Positions 23,190 through 36,444 of a stretch of DNA of 64,000 bases are shown in pieces. Under the pieces are notes generated by a model, which had not been told where the DNA came from, did no database searches, and saw nothing but the letters and a program-made list of their open reading frames with translations. The DNA is taken from positions 25,544,001 through 25,608,000 of the forward strand of contig OY292278.1 in assembly GCA_958496175.1 (NCBI GenBank). Direction: 5' to 3'. The stretch is from Sisyra terminalis (taxonomy: Eukaryota > Arthropoda > Insecta > Neuroptera > Sisyridae). The position numbers and the translations under genes were made by a program. Every line of letters begins with the position of its first letter. The stretch's first letter is position 1.

Positions 23190-23841
23190 TTAAGAGATAC
23201 TACGGTTCTTCCGATGCTACGATTTGAAAACAGATTCTTATAGATCACGACGAAAGAAAACAAAAAGAAAGAATACATTTTTTTTATATTTCGCTTAGTT
23301 TACGATACATCGATACATACAAATTGAATTTTATTTTTCATATTTTTAGACGAATGCTATCTCTTCACCTATTTTTTTGTGCTGAAAAAAATATGTACCA
23401 GTGGTCCAGGGCCCAAATTTATTGGGGGCGAAGTCCCAAATCTCAATCAATATTATTTGAAATATTTATTTAATTATAGCCCCATTTATTTGCAAATTAA
23501 AATAAAAACAAAATAGAAAATGCAACGTTGCCAGATATTGAAGATGCTAAAAGGGACTTATAGCAGGCATCACTCATGGACCCCTTATGTATAGTTTTTT
23601 GACCACAAAACAATTAGATGGAGTCGTGGTTTTAAACAATTACCTTTTTTGAAAATCTAAAGAAATTCGTCAAAAAGAGTGAGAAATGAACTTCATTTTT
23701 CAATTTTTAAGTTTCGATATCTCGTAATGTAAGCGAAACATCGAAAAAATGTGTTCTTTCTTTTGTTTTAGTTCGCCGAGATCTATAAGAATCCGTCCTC
23801 AAATCGATCGCCAGAAGAACCGTAGTATTGTCAAGAATTAT
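23190..23841. repeat. Inverted repeat pair (arms of about 110 bp)
   Basis: Left arm 23190-23299 and right arm 23732-23841 are reverse complements over about 110 bp with mismatches. Shared blocks are GATCTATAAGAATC, AGAACCGTAGTAT and TTCTTTCTTTTTGTTTT. The 430-bp spacer contains MITE-1 copy G. They could be two copies of one repeat in opposite orientation, or the ends of a composite element. Confidence 0.6.
23480..23562. mobile_element. TIR element MITE-1, right part (copy G)
   Basis: TTTGCAAATTAAAATAAAAA then AAATAGAAAATGCAACGTTG and GCTAAAAGGGACTTA match the right half of the family. The left half is absent. Confidence 0.65.
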
Positions 23842-24559
23842 AAATATTACTAAATGAAAAAGTTTCACTTCCCTTTTTTGTCAATGTCATTGAGTGCTTG
23901 AAATTTTAAAAAGGGACATTTTAGTTGTTTATAACGTCGGAAAGTTATTGCGGAAGATTTATTTTTTTAATTGAAATATATGCCTAAAAATTACTGAAAA
24001 AATGGCCATTGTTTTAAGTGATCTAAAAATTGCATTTATTATTAATCACCATCACTTTTTTTTAATTTACACCTTTTCTAATTTTTCGTTTATAATTTAT
24101 GTTTCAGCGGTTTGGGCAATTTGTGTATAGTATAGGCAACTATTTATTTTTCTAAGCGCGACTAATTGCCTTTCATTTCAAATATTTTTACACGCTTTAA
24201 CTGCTAACAGTTAAAGTGTTAACACTTTAACTAACACTGCTACGGCCTAACGATTCTAGTATTAGATAATTAATATACATAACTGGGCGTAGTGCGGCAA
24301 AATTTTGAAATGAAATGAAATGCCAAAATGACGAGGACTTACAACACTGTCCCAAAATATGAATTAAATAATTATTTTAACACAAATTAAATAAATAAAA
24401 ATGTCAAATTCATACATTGCAAAGCGTTTTTCAATATAAATCACAGGAATCGATGATAACAAATATTATAGGCGTAAATAATAGTAGGCGTAAAAATTTG
24501 CAGATGTCGAGAAACTCCTTAATCTTCTAGAGGTATGAAATATACTTTACATCCGATTC

Positions 24560-24662
24560 TCACGCCTACTGAATATAGATAGAAAATTTTATGAAAATTG
24601 GTCCAGCCGTTTCGGAGGAGTTTGGATACAAACACCGTGACACGAGATTTTTATATATAAGA
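24560..24662 (+). mobile_element. Tail fragment of an insect retroelement (LINE/SINE 3' end type)
   Basis: ATTGGTCCAGCCGTTTCGGA, then GAGTTTGGATACAAACACCG and ACACGAGATTTTTATATATA form a signature seen at the 3' ends of many arthropod repeats. I would favour a truncated LINE or its SINE partner, but family assignment needs a library search. Confidence 0.5.
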
Positions 24663-25078
24663 TAAATTTTTAGTCTAACGATGAAGAAAGAAATTAGCAA
24701 TTGCTTAAGTATATTTAATGTTTTTTTTTCGAGCAGGAATCAAAAGAAACTATGGAATGAGCTATGGAAGAAATACAATGAAACTTTTCTGCATCACTAG
24801 ACACTAAAGAGGAATCGTCATATGCCTCTTCGTCCCAAAATATTGGAAAAATGCAGTCTAATTCTTCAGCAATAAATATATCAAGTGATTTTTTTTTGGG
24901 ACCTATTAATAATATATTATAGAATTTTTTTTTTGGCAGTTAAATGAAGTAATGTGAATTAGATGTATAATTTCAGTAATTAATCACTTATTTCTTACCA
25001 AGCAAAATAGACGGAATATCAAACGAGACTTAGGGATGCATCAAGCCTAAATACATCACTGTTTAAACTTAATAATAA

Positions 25079-25152
25079 CTAGTAAAGATCCGTGAAATAT
25101 TCACAGCCAACACTGATACATCAACTGATAAATGACAAAAATTGGTAATATA
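25079..25152 (+). repeat. Dispersed repeat R2, copy 2 (partial)
   Basis: TGAAATATTCACAGCCAACA followed by ACAAAAATTGGTAATA matches the first half of R2. The second half is missing. Confidence 0.6.
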
Positions 25153-25159
25153 CTTGGAC

Positions 25160-28100
25160 CCAAAATTCAACCCACTTCACAGACGAGAAGTTCATTCTGT
25201 TGAAAATTAAGAAAAAAAAAAACAAACAATGAAAACACACAAGATTTGTGAAACTTTTAAGGAAAGTTTTGTATTTTTACTTTTAAATAATTATTATTAC
25301 AATAATTTACAGTCAAGTTTTTGAGTAGGTATAACATCATTACATATAAGTTACTTATTCTCTTCCTCATTCATAAATTATTTACACTAAATAATCAAAC
25401 ACATATACGTAAAAGTTTATTTTTTTTAGTTTAAATTTTTTCTTCTTATAACTTCAAGATCCAGACTTTTAAAAATTGCGTTTTTATCTCAATCTTTTTC
25501 CTTACAACAATATATTACAAAAATGTGACATAAATTTTATACAGATAGGACAAAAACGAAAGCAACATTCGCTAATTTCTTCCCATCGAAAAAAAAAACA
25601 AACAAGATGAAACTATGTCACGTTAGCTTAAAATAAATAGTATTTGAAAAAAGGTACTTGAAACTTTTTCACCCTTTAGCTATTTGCCAGAAGTCCTTTT
25701 TTTAATTTAATTGTTTTGAATGATGCTTTTTGTAATAAATATGTACATTTTAGAAATATTGGTTTTATTGCCAATTTATAAACGTTAAGTACGTTAATTT
25801 GATTGTACCGTTACAATAAATTCCTTCGAATCTGCTTGACAGATATGCGGCAACAGTTTATATATAAATAATTAAAAAAAATCAACAATTATGTGCGATT
25901 TATAAATAAACAAGTCTACAACGGCTTTAACTTAAAACAATATTAGATCGACTCAATTGGCTGGCAAAGCGCATGCGCGTTTATGAGTTTTGAAAAATCT
26001 TGCAATACGCGCAAGCGCACACCTTCTGGTTGCCACCTGTGATCCAATTTTTCACTAAAGTGTACATAGTACATACTTAAATAAATAGAACAATATTGAA
26101 ACTATTGCATATATAGTAAACTCTACACTTGCATTATAAATATTAAAATAAACTATCAAGAACAATATAAACCATTTTTTTTGTGATTTAAAAATTTAAC
26201 ATCAAAATCATCAACATTCTGAGAACAAGAGTTATAATTTAATGTAAAATAATAGCTATTTTCGGTTTGTTTGAAATTTTTAGTTGCTCAATTTTTATAC
26301 CTGTCCTTTTCTATGTAAGTGAAACAAAAAAAAAAAAGAAATAAAGACAAACTATTGAGAAAGTAGCGACTAAATATTTTTTATGCAAACCGAAAATTGT
26401 CTCAATCAGCAAATCAAGTATTCTTTCCGACACTCAAACTGTTTTTTTTTAAATTTTTAAAAATTTAAATCTTTAAATTATTAAATTACTGAGATCTATA
26501 CTTTTTTGTTGTTGTTTATATTTTTCAAAGTTTTTCGTGTCTATTCAAAATTTCTTAAGTATAATAAATTTTAAATAGGGTTGAAACAAGAAAAGACGAG
26601 CGAAGAAAATCGGTGGGACTTTTTTTTAGATAGTTCGCGCGCAATTAAAAAATTATATGTTGGGTTTAAACCGTAAATTTTGAAAATTTTAACTGGAATT
26701 TTTATAAAGATTTTTTTTTGTAAAATTGAATAAGGAGTATTTTTGAATTGTTTTATGAAATAGAGTTTTGAAAAATCAGTTATTTAGGTATAGTAAAAGT
26801 ATTTTTTAATTTCTTAGTTAGGTATAAGAACAAGGTACGATTTTTGTTATAATTGCCATTTTTTTGAGTTTTTTTAATATTTTTTTTAATAATTTAATAA
26901 CAAAGAACACATTAACGTAAAAATTTTCCATAGTTTAAGGTCTAAATATTTAAATATTAAGCTTTTAGCACACAAATCGTAAGGCTCGAGTGAGAGTTAA
27001 GTATTTTTTTCATATTTTTTTGTTCGTTTTGAGCCAACAAATTATAATAAGAAAATATATTATTTATATAAATTCTAGGTTTTTCTTCTTATTTTATAAA
27101 TTATTTATTAATATTAAATATAATGTTTCTATCAGTAAGTATTATATTTACTTAGTTTATGGTATGAATTTGTAAAGAGAAAAAATATTGGAATTATCAA
27201 AGTTTTGTTGAAATTTTTTGAACTGCAAGTAACTATTTATGAGTCAATTTTTGGATTTTTTTGGGTATATTTTTTTCTTTTTTATGAACAAAATGCTTTA
27301 ATTGAAGAGAAGAAAAATGAATTTTTGCAGAGACAAATGTTTGGTCCATCGGTGATTGCGAAAAAAAATAATCATTTTTTTTTGCGAACGATTTTAGATT
27401 TTTTTATTAATTTTTAAAAAAAAAACACAAGTCTCATTTTTGAAAGATATAGGCATGTATAGATATAACTTTCATAACAAATGCGATTGCAATAATTATA
27501 ATAGTTTAAAGAGTTTTTCTTTTTTATATATTTTGCCTACAAATTTTTACTGGAACTACCATGAAAATCATTCCAGAATAGAATTAAGGGATGCTTTCCA
27601 AAAAAATCAAAATTCAATCGAACCCTGTAAAAAGTATTTCAGAAATTTAATACATAGAAATTCTGTTTGAAATTTAAAAAAATAAAATGTAGTCTTTTCA
27701 AATTGAGCATTATTTCAATTTAGTACAACGGTTCCTTAAAAATTTTTGGTAATAAAATATACCTCTAAAAATTAAACCTTGAGTTTTCAAAACAGATATT
27801 CTATGGCAAAAACTTTTGAAATTGAAAAATTTTTCTTCTGCTTCCGATTTTTGTTTATTCATTACGTTTTTTTTTCTTTTAAATAAATTAATTTTTAAAA
27901 TAGAAAGAAACTCCTTAAGCTTAGTCATGGCAAAAACTGCTAAGAAGAAATTATATTCAGTCCATTTTTTTTTTGAATTTTTTACAAAAAAAAATAAAAT
28001 ACTCTTTTTTCTATGCTTTATAGGTGATCACTTTTTATCTCATTAAACTCAAGAAAAAAGAGACTAAGAGGAACAAAAAAAATAAAGAACTAAAAATCGC

Positions 28101-28452
28101 AAGCTTAATATTTTAAAGAAGGTGTAGATTTCGACGCTAAAAATATTTTTTTTTAAATTCTTCCACGTGAAAATTATATATTTCTATGTATTGTATATAA
28201 GAAGTAAATATATAAATTAGTATTTACATTAAATATTAAACCTAGTTTTTACTTACACAATTTTCAATAAATAAATCTTTGAAAACATAACGAGACATTA
28301 AACTAAAAACACCAATATGGAGGACACTTTCAAAAAAAAAAAAACGAGCAACAAAATCCAATTTTTCTCTCTCAAGGTGTCTTGAGCAAATTGTAAGTTT
28401 TTTTTTCGGAACAGTTAAGTTAAATAGCACAGAGAGTTTCAAGTGATACTTC
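25160..28452 (-). other. Putative long 3'UTR / downstream region of Blimp-1
   Basis: This stretch follows the Blimp-1 stop codon on the minus strand. It is very AT-rich and unlike its surroundings: long T and A runs, many TAAAT (ATTTA when read on the minus strand), and no detected repeat copies. This would suit a long AU-rich 3'UTR of an unstable regulatory mRNA, but no cleavage site can be fixed. A small GC-rich island at 25960-26040 stands out. No conserved reading frame is visible. Confidence 0.35.
25968..26020. promoter_or_regulatory. GC island with two NRF-1/Ewg-like sites
   Basis: AGCGCATGCGCG at 25968-25979 matches the NRF-1 palindrome YGCGCAYGCGCR except for its first base. About 30 bp on, CGCGCAAGCGCAC is a weaker second match. 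Such sites usually mark CpG promoters, yet this one stands alone in AT-rich DNA with no gene next to it. Confidence 0.35.
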
Positions 28453-31400
28453 TTATGTACATTCAATGATGTGCGGCTGCGAAGACTCGATTACGGTGGG
28501 TCGCGTCTCGCCGTTAGAGTGCACAGATGGGTGAGATCCGTTCGGGCCCTGTGTTCCATTGGGGCCCATATGTGTGACCATTTGTCCCCCGTGCCCCAAA
28601 TGTCCGTTGTGCTGCATGTCGAACGAGTCCTTCGAGTCGTCCGGCATGTCTTTGTCAGTACCCACTAATAAAAGAAAATTAATCATTAAAACATTTTAAA
28701 TTTCCGTCAATTTTTTCATTAATTTTGGAAAACCCGGGCTAATTGAAACGTATCAAGTTGAAAATGAGATTAAATTTGAGCCAATGAAAAGAAATGTTCA
28801 AATTTGTAATGAAGAAGAACTCGGGTTATTCGAAAATACTATCGTCCTATCCCTGGAGGATCGCTTTTATCAGATAAAAGAAAAACACGTAACTACCAGT
28901 ATACAGCCAGTTAAAGCAGGCATTCCCCTTTATTATTGGGTAGTAGAAGTAGCATATTGGGCCCATTGCTATACCTAATATACACGACTGATATGAATAT
29001 CAATATCAATTGAATGGTGAGGCAGGAAATTCAAAAATATAGTAAAAAGTATTAGAAGGCTCAACGACCATCCTAGTAAATTAACAGAAAGCCTGTTAGA
29101 TAATAGCGACATTACAAGATTTATAATGTTACATCAATTTTTAAAATTTGAATGATGTTTTAGAACTTTGGGAAATAAACGTAATTTGTTTCATAGAACT
29201 GCACTCCGCTTTATGAGAACTGAAGCTTAAAAGTTTAAGATATTATAATTTTTTCGTGTTTGTTTGCAAATCCTAGCCAATAAGTGGACAAATTCAATAC
29301 TGGTATGATCGACAATAATTTTTCTTATTTACACGCGATCGACTTTGAAAAATGGGTTAAATTAAAAACAAGTACTTACATATTTAAAGGGCTACATGGG
29401 TTTAATCGGGGGGAAAATGACCTATTTTCTACAATTTTTTTTCCATATAAAAAACTAAATATTTTATTTTAATTTTTTTTTGTCTTAAGCATACACATTT
29501 GACGAAAAATTAAAACACATTTAAAACTGCGCCATTGCGACGTAATTTCCGGTGATCCTTTAGAAAAAAGGTGTGTTGAGCACCCCAAGGCTATATTTCC
29601 GAAACTATTACTCGGATCAACTACAAAATTTGGGACAATATTCTGGAGATGTAGAAATGAATAAGATAATAAAAAAAAACGAATTTTTGAGGCCGTGAAC
29701 TCATGTAACCCCCTTAAAAAGAGAACGAGAAGAAGAAAGTATTAGAAGCACTTATTCATGAATCAGTAATATCCGTTGTAGAATAGATGTGTGTTTAATT
29801 TTAAAATCAAGTTTCAAAAGAATTGAACTTTACCTAAAAAAATATTTAAAATGCCTGGGATCGATCGTTTGCCCACCTTTGTCCTGCCTATATACCAAGC
29901 TTCGGTCTTCTAGGATTTTAGGAAGTATCTTATAGGTTTTGGTAAGTGAGTGACGAAATCAGCGTTTTACAGGTAGTAATAAGAAAAATATATAGGTAAG
30001 TTAAACAAAGTGTTATTTTGATCTAAGGTCTAAAAATAAAAGGATCTCTATGAAAGTCGCTTCGTTTTAGAGGGGTATTACCGTGTCCCTAGATTGATAA
30101 AGTAGTTGACTTGAGTGAGAGGGAGGGATTGCATTCATTGGTTTCCTTCATCTATTTGCATTTTTCAGTAGTAGTTTTTTGAAATACTCTTTGTATTTAA
30201 TAAGGGGAGGAGGGAGATAAAGGAATCTTATGAATCTATTTATGGAATTCGCTACTGCAATACTAGTAAAGAAAAGAAAAGAGAAACTTACTGTAAACTC
30301 CGTCTGAGTATCCGTAATCGTAAGACCCGTAACTGCCTATTCCTGGTGGTGAATTATCAGCACCAGCCGACGCTGCCAACATCTCTTCTTCCTCGCTATT
30401 TGGCTTGCAACTCGTCGTCTTCCAATGAGTACGCAATCCCGATGCCGAAATATACTTTTTGTCACACTTCTGACAATTGTAAGGTCTCTCATTCGTATGC
30501 AATCTTTTATGCAACTTCAAATGCACAAACTGAGTAAACTTTGCCGGACACAAATCGCACGCGTACGGCTTTTGTCCACTATGTAACCGCAAATGCGTTT
30601 TTAGATTCGACGTCGAGGAGAATCTCTTCTTACAAATGTGACATTGGTGTGGCCTTTCGCCCGTGTGTACCAAATGGTGCTTTTGTAAGTGGGCTAATTG
30701 GGTGAAGCTCTTCGTGCACACTGTGCACTTGAACGGGCGTTCGCCCGAATGTGTGCGGAGATGCACCTTTAAATTTGATAACTGACCAAAAGTTTTGCAA
30801 CACACGTTGCATTCATAGTGCATTTTCCCGTCTTTCTTCTTTAATGGATAGGGTAGGGAACGGTAGCCACGCGATCCATTCGAATTCGGACTAAGAGGAC
30901 TTCCACTTCTTGCATCCGGACTGATAGAACATGGACGAGAGTTACCATGCAATGAATTGCTTCCGCTATGTTGCAATGGCGTTAAGGGTTGTAATAGGTG
31001 GTGACTTGAATGGTGAGATAGATTCTGGAATTTTTCCAACTTAACATGCGATTGAAACTGCGTTGAGGCTGGATGGAACGAAGGGTAGTTAATATTGTAA
31101 TTCAAATTCGGTGGGGAAGATGTAGTGGATGTTGCGTTAGGAGAACTCGTATGGATTTTATTAGAATAGTTTGAGTTGGGGCTTTGATTTGACGAAACCA
31201 CACTATTTGAATAGTAATAGTTTTCGTGGGAATGCTGTACGGTGGTGGACGAATGACGATAGTCATCAGTGCTATGAGGTAATACGATGTTAGTTGCATA
31301 GATCAGCGTTGGCGGCTGATTAGTTGTACTAGTATTCGGTGATTGCGAGTTACTGTTTTGGTTCGATGGCGGCAAGTGGTTGGGGCGTGGAATTATAATT

Positions 31401-34400
31401 TGAGGACTTGGAATTAGAAGCGTATTTTGACCATTTTGGAGATTCGAGCTGGAGTCGGGGCTGCATGGAATTGTGCCGTAACGATGGCTTTTTTTATACG
31501 AGTAAGCCATTTCGGTAGGTGAGTTTGGTGGTGGTGTTGCGTTTGGCTGCCGATCATTTTGATTTTGATTGTTGTTCGAATCAATATGGTTCCTCAACAA
31601 CATGTTTTGTAGAATGGATGAGGATGGTGGTGTGTATCGATTCTGAGGCGGCGAGACGTGGACATCTTCTTCATAGAATGGCTTCGCCATTTCTCGTTTT
31701 ATATTTTCGCTTTGTTGGAGATCAGTGACGATTACTGTCGAATTTGGCGGTGAGATGGTGATCAGGGTGCGACGAGGTGTAAGTGGACTTCGCGAGTTAT
31801 CGCGTCCCAGTGGTGGGCTGTGCGACACGGTGGGACTTCGGGATGGACTGCGCGAAATTCGTGTCGGCGTCCGTAATTTTCGAGACCCAGGACTAGATAA
31901 AGGCGTCAACAGTCGGTGGTTTAATGGACTTCTGGTTCCAACTCGTACAGTCTCTTGCTTCAAAATCGTAGCACCTTCCAATAAGTCTTCCGGTTTTAAG
32001 TCAATTTCACTTTGCTTCAGTTTGTAATGGTAGGCCTTTGATATCTTTATTTTGACCTTCCGATACTCATTCTTTTGCGGATCAATTGACTCAGGGTGCA
32101 TTGACGATATTGTATTCGAAGTATGAATTACACTTTCTCCATTTGTATCTTTAACAACCTCTGGCGTTGTCGGTTTTTTACTATAAAATTTAAATAAAGA
32201 AATTAATTTTCCATCTGATATCATTACAGATGGTCAATTACCTAAAGTCTAGTACGTAGTTGTTTTCCGAATCACTATCACTAGAGTCTTCAGGAGGTGT
32301 AAATGCGTCATCGTGGTATCCATTGCTGTGGTATCCTTCATCAGATCTTACACTTCCATCGGTGGGTGTCAGTTGGTGTTCATACGGATGAGGTGGTGGT
32401 CCTTCCGAGGTTCCCCTCGTAACACTCACCACGACTGAGGAAGTATTATCTTTACCATTTTGTACGACTCCGTTGACATGCACGCTATGCACTTGTTGGT
32501 TTTGTTGTAGCGCTGGTTGAGGTTGGTTTTGTTGGAGAATTGCACTTTCATTATTTGAGGATGTAGTACTACTTGTGATGACTTCAGTCGTATTCGGCGT
32601 CGAACCTTGCGTTGGAATCACCGATTGCTGAACTTGTTGCCCTTCAAAACCAAACAAAAAAAAATTAATTTTATTCCTAAACTAAATTATTACTTCTCTT
32701 ACGTATCCTTTGCAGCATCAACTCTCCCGTTAGCGGATAATTAAGCCTTTCGGCAAACTCTTTACAGTACCACACAAGCAGTTCCTGGTCCGGAGGAATA
32801 GGTTTGACCGTGTAAAAATATATGTTCATATTATATTGACAAGCTATTAAATTTTGGGAGTCACTAGAATACGCAGGGTTCACATATCGCATCCAATTCG
32901 ACTTACTAACATCGTACCCGTCGATATAATAATACAATTCGTTGTCTTTGTATATCTGAAAAGAGAAAGAAAAAAACGCAAGATTAATAAAAAATTGTAA
33001 TTTAGTCAAAATCGGTTCAGTATCTTCAATTAAAATAAAAAAGAAAACAAAGTTTAATGAATATCGAGGATGTATCCCTTGTTTAGATGAAAGAATGAGA
33101 AGAAAATGTTTATGTTAGAAAAAAAAAGCAAAACTTGAAAATTTCGTACCTTATTGTATTTAGAATATTTAGGACAATCCTGTTTGTATTGAACCTACAC
33201 CAAGAGAAGATAAATATTGTAAAATAAAGATGAAACCAATCACCCAATCAATCGATAAATATTTACAAAAAAAAAATTAAATTAATAACTAAAAAAGCCT
33301 AACAAAGCTGCTGGAAATAAATTCGGTTATAATGTGTAGTAAAAAATATTTTAATAAACGAATTTTATTAGGAAAAATTGACAAAAATTGATCTTATTAA
33401 ATCCCATTAACACCCCTTTCTTTTCAATTACTTAGAAAAAAAAACTTATTTAAGTTCGTTGAATTATATTTTTATATGTCAGGTAACGTCCAATTCGATG
33501 GAATTTAACGTTACACGTTGAATTAATCAAGCAATTCAACGAACTTGAGCAGTTTCTCGGTTGGATAATACTTTTTAAATTACTAAGCAAATTTAACTTA
33601 TATATATATTTTTTTGATTTTGTGCCATTTAATGTAATGAGCCGAAACGTACGATAATCAATAAAATTATTTTTAAATAAATTATTATATTTTGTTTAGC
33701 AATAATTATTATGATGATATTTCAATTTTGTCTTCAAATAAATATATACGAAAGAAGAAAAGCTAATCTGTCCCAAGTAAAATAAATTAACCGAACAGTA
33801 AAGTAAATCATATTTTACTATAAACAGTCCAATTTTGGTAAGAAAGTACGAATCTTTTTTTAAATATTTAGGTAGGTATAAATAAATAAATTCATCCAAA
33901 ATTCAAAAGAATTGTACTATTGCTCTTTACTTTTGTGTGAGAAGTTAATTATAAATTATGTCATACATTGTCATGTATGACATAGTTAAAATAAATTTTG
34001 AAATTGATAATTATCATGACAGTAAAGGAACCAGGATTTTAACCAGCAAGATTAATCAGGGAAAACAAGCATATACGATTCCTGGCCACTTTTCTAAGTT
34101 CATCCGAAAGACCATCTTCTGAGGTTCTGGGTATACGTATTACAGTTTTGCACATTTTTAATTCGCTGGTGTCCGAGGATCAAAGTTGTTTCAATCCTTC
34201 ATAAGTAATTCTTATTATTCATTCAACCATTATAACGAATACAAGTAACCCTTCTATAACACGGTAGATAGGTTCCTAGAAAATGGTGTGTTGTGTGAAA
34301 CCGTGTTGTGTGAAACCGTGTTGTATGAGAGCTAGAGTTAGCACAAAGAGGGTTACGTTCCGAAAAGATCCGAGAACGTTTTTTAGGTGGAAAGATATAA

Positions 34401-36185
34401 TTTTCAATTTTCACTTTGTAGTTCTTGTATCAGTTCGCTTTTTTAAAAAATCTGTAATTTTATTTTAGTTACAAGTGCTTGTTCAGACCATTGTAATTTT
34501 TTTAGTATTAACCAAGAAAGTTAACAGTTACAAAAGTTACAGTTCCCATTTGAATTTTGGGCTATTTTCAGCGGAAGGTTTCAGTTAAATTAAATCCTTT
34601 TTGTATTTTTTTTAGAATGGATTTGATCTATAGCTTCGGATGCTATTTTCACTAAATTCGCTTCACCAATGCCTTCTAACTAACAAATCTAGAACGTTCT
34701 CAATAGAATATACACAAAATAGCCATATACACAAAATTTTCTGTGATTCTCCTATTGTGCTAGAGCAAAACCGTGTTATAGGACGACGTGTTGTAGAAGG
34801 ATTTCTGCAATTTATAAAGCGTGTTGTAGCGAAACCGTGTTATAAGATACCGTGTTATGGGAAGGCTACTTACATATTTGTTCCTTTGTTTGTAATTTTG
34901 GGTTTCTATTCTTTTATAATATGTCAAATTTACAATAAAAAATTTAAAAAAAAATGTATTTAAGGAAATTAAAACCGAAGGAAAAGCATCAATCACACTT
35001 TTATTGTAAGAAAATGTTCTACCTAACACAGTGGGGAGTCATAAAGCTTTGATACAATGTAATATAGAGAATAGATAGTAATGTAAAAAGCTATCAAATC
35101 TTGAGACTTAAAATATGAATGGACTTTTATCATAAATCCGTTAATAATATCAGCACTTTTCTCACACCAAATTGAACTCTTAAAATGATTTATATCCATT
35201 TATATTTCTGTTTTAAGCAACTTATTTTTACTCGGGTAAGGATAATTTATCCTTCAAAATATTTAAGCTCCTTCTTAAAAATAATGTTATAAAGCAACGG
35301 AGGAAGCAGAAAATATTGTAAACCACTTAAAATTGTTTTGTGTGTAGTCTAACTTAAAAACTTTAAATTAAAATAATATTAAAGAAAACCTTGTTTTAAT
35401 TGTAATTTTTGTGGAAAAAAAATTAATGTGTATCGTTAAGTGTTTTAGCAAACCGAAATAGACAAAGGGATGTTGTTTTGTTTCATGAAAATTCTTAAAA
35501 CCTTATTTACATAAAAAAGAAATAAATAAAACTGTGAATATTTTTTGCAATATTTAAAGGATGTTTTCTTACAGTTATTTATAGTTTTATTTAGGAGTAT
35601 TTAAAAACGGTTTTTAAAAATTCTCTGCTCTAGAAATATTTACAAAAAGAAAAAAAAACTGTACAAAAAATAACGAAATGGAAACTCACCCTCCAGAAAT
35701 ACTTTCGATTGGCTGTATTAGGCACCGCATCTTTGGCATAAATTTGTCCCACGAGAGGCCCAAATCGTGTGCCCCTTGGAATGTAACTTCGACTCCAAAC
35801 ACCTTTCACCTAAAGAAACAAAAAGTTAATCTCCCATAAAAAAGGTTCCTCCACATTTCGCTTAAAAGCTCCAACTTACATCACTCAAGGCTTGCGACGC
35901 TTTTAAGACCAAATTGCGTGGCAAACTGGCCTCGGCCCGATTGGCGACGCCATCCTCAACGGCAAGATCTGGTGCAATATAAGTGGTGTGCTTCTCGAAG
36001 TCTTCCTCTTTTAGTGAGTAAAAGTTCTCGAACGCACCTTCACTTGGCGGTGTCTGGGCCGCCGGGGGTGGAATTGGCGAAAGGGGTGCCGCCGCCGGTT
36101 GCTGCGGAGCCTCACGCCCACCTCCGGACCCGTTTTGGCCCGAAAACCGCTCCGATGAGACAACGACTGACGTCGCGTCAGTCAT
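28453..36185 (-). CDS. Blimp-1: PR domain zinc finger protein 1 / B-lymphocyte-induced maturation protein 1
   Basis: Six minus-strand coding exons (36185-35880, 35809-35690, 32955-32703, 32641-32242, 32180-30292, 28664-28453) give 1059 residues with all phases closed. The PR/SET domain spans exons 1-3: [71 protein letters not shown] long Pro/Ser/Asn/Gln-rich middle follows. Then come five C2H2-type fingers (about residues 815-951) with TGERP/SGERP linkers; the last finger ends in C rather than H, as in PRDM1. The protein is a sequence-specific repressor; in Drosophila it is ecdysone-induced and times ftz-f1 expression. ATG 36185 follows an acceptor (TTTTCAG, to 36198), so upstream exons exist. 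An exon at 49084-49175 could add MRQSSIK in frame. The fly protein is about 1200 residues. Confidence 0.96.
29385..29721. mobile_element. TIR element in Blimp-1 last intron
   Basis: Left TTTAAAGGGCTACATGGGTT and right, complemented, TTAAGGGGGTTACATGAGTT are inverted ends of an element of about 335 bp. TTAA-like edges hint at a TTAA target. No reading frame is seen. The intron (28665-30291) otherwise holds unrecognised AT-rich DNA. Confidence 0.55.
33489..33550. repeat. Dispersed repeat R6, copy 2
   Basis: Homologue of the segment at 25-85, in the same orientation, sharing CGTTACACG(T/C)TGA and AAGCAATTCAACG. It lies in Blimp-1 intron 2 (32956-35689). Confidence 0.55.
34232..34872. mobile_element. 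TIR element with CCGTGTTATA-type tandem motifs (Blimp-1 intron 2)
   Basis: Left AAGTAACCCTTCTATAACAC and right, complemented, AAGTAGCCTTCCCATAACAC are inverted ends of an element of about 640 bp. Just inside each end are repeated units GAAACCGTGTTGTGT (34300-34325) and CGTGTTATAAGATAC (34825-34860). Coding capacity is lost. Confidence 0.6.
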
Positions 36186-36444
36186 TTTAATCGAACTCTG
36201 AAAATTCAAATCAACTAATTAGTATTGCCCTATAAACCTAAGTAGTTTAAAATAATAATCATAAATGAAATGTCCATTGCGATAAAACTCAATAAAAGAC
36301 GATTTTCAAAGAAAGAAATAAGTAATAAAAAATGCTATTAGTGCATAGTACTAAGTTTCGTTTCATGTTGATTGTTATTTAATAATGTTTTAAAATCTTA
36401 AGGTATATTCATTAGGGAATCCTCGGGGATACTACAGCCCCTGA

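Larger units (their letters stand above)
20753..25159. other. Intergenic region upstream of Hr96
   Basis: No convincing gene. The first part must hold the Hr96 promoter and 5'UTR. CTTAG just before the start codon (near 20767) could be an acceptor, so a 5' non-coding exon is possible. Around 21340-21460, TGACATTTGACA motifs and CGCCATCTGTGG are seen. The rest holds SINE S4, an inverted repeat pair, MITE-1 copy G, a LINE-tail-like sequence and R2 copy 2, described separately. The remaining DNA is AT-rich with no recognisable content. Confidence 0.6.

Noticed and set aside
28784..28978. Frame of 64 codons in the Blimp-1 last intron
   Set aside because: No recognisable domain and no continuation; possibly part of an old transposon but not supportable.
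33130..33200. Small extra Blimp-1 exon between PR-domain exons
   Set aside because: The PR domain is continuous across the 35690/32955 junction (KYFWR-IYKDNEL), as in the human protein, so no exon is needed here.
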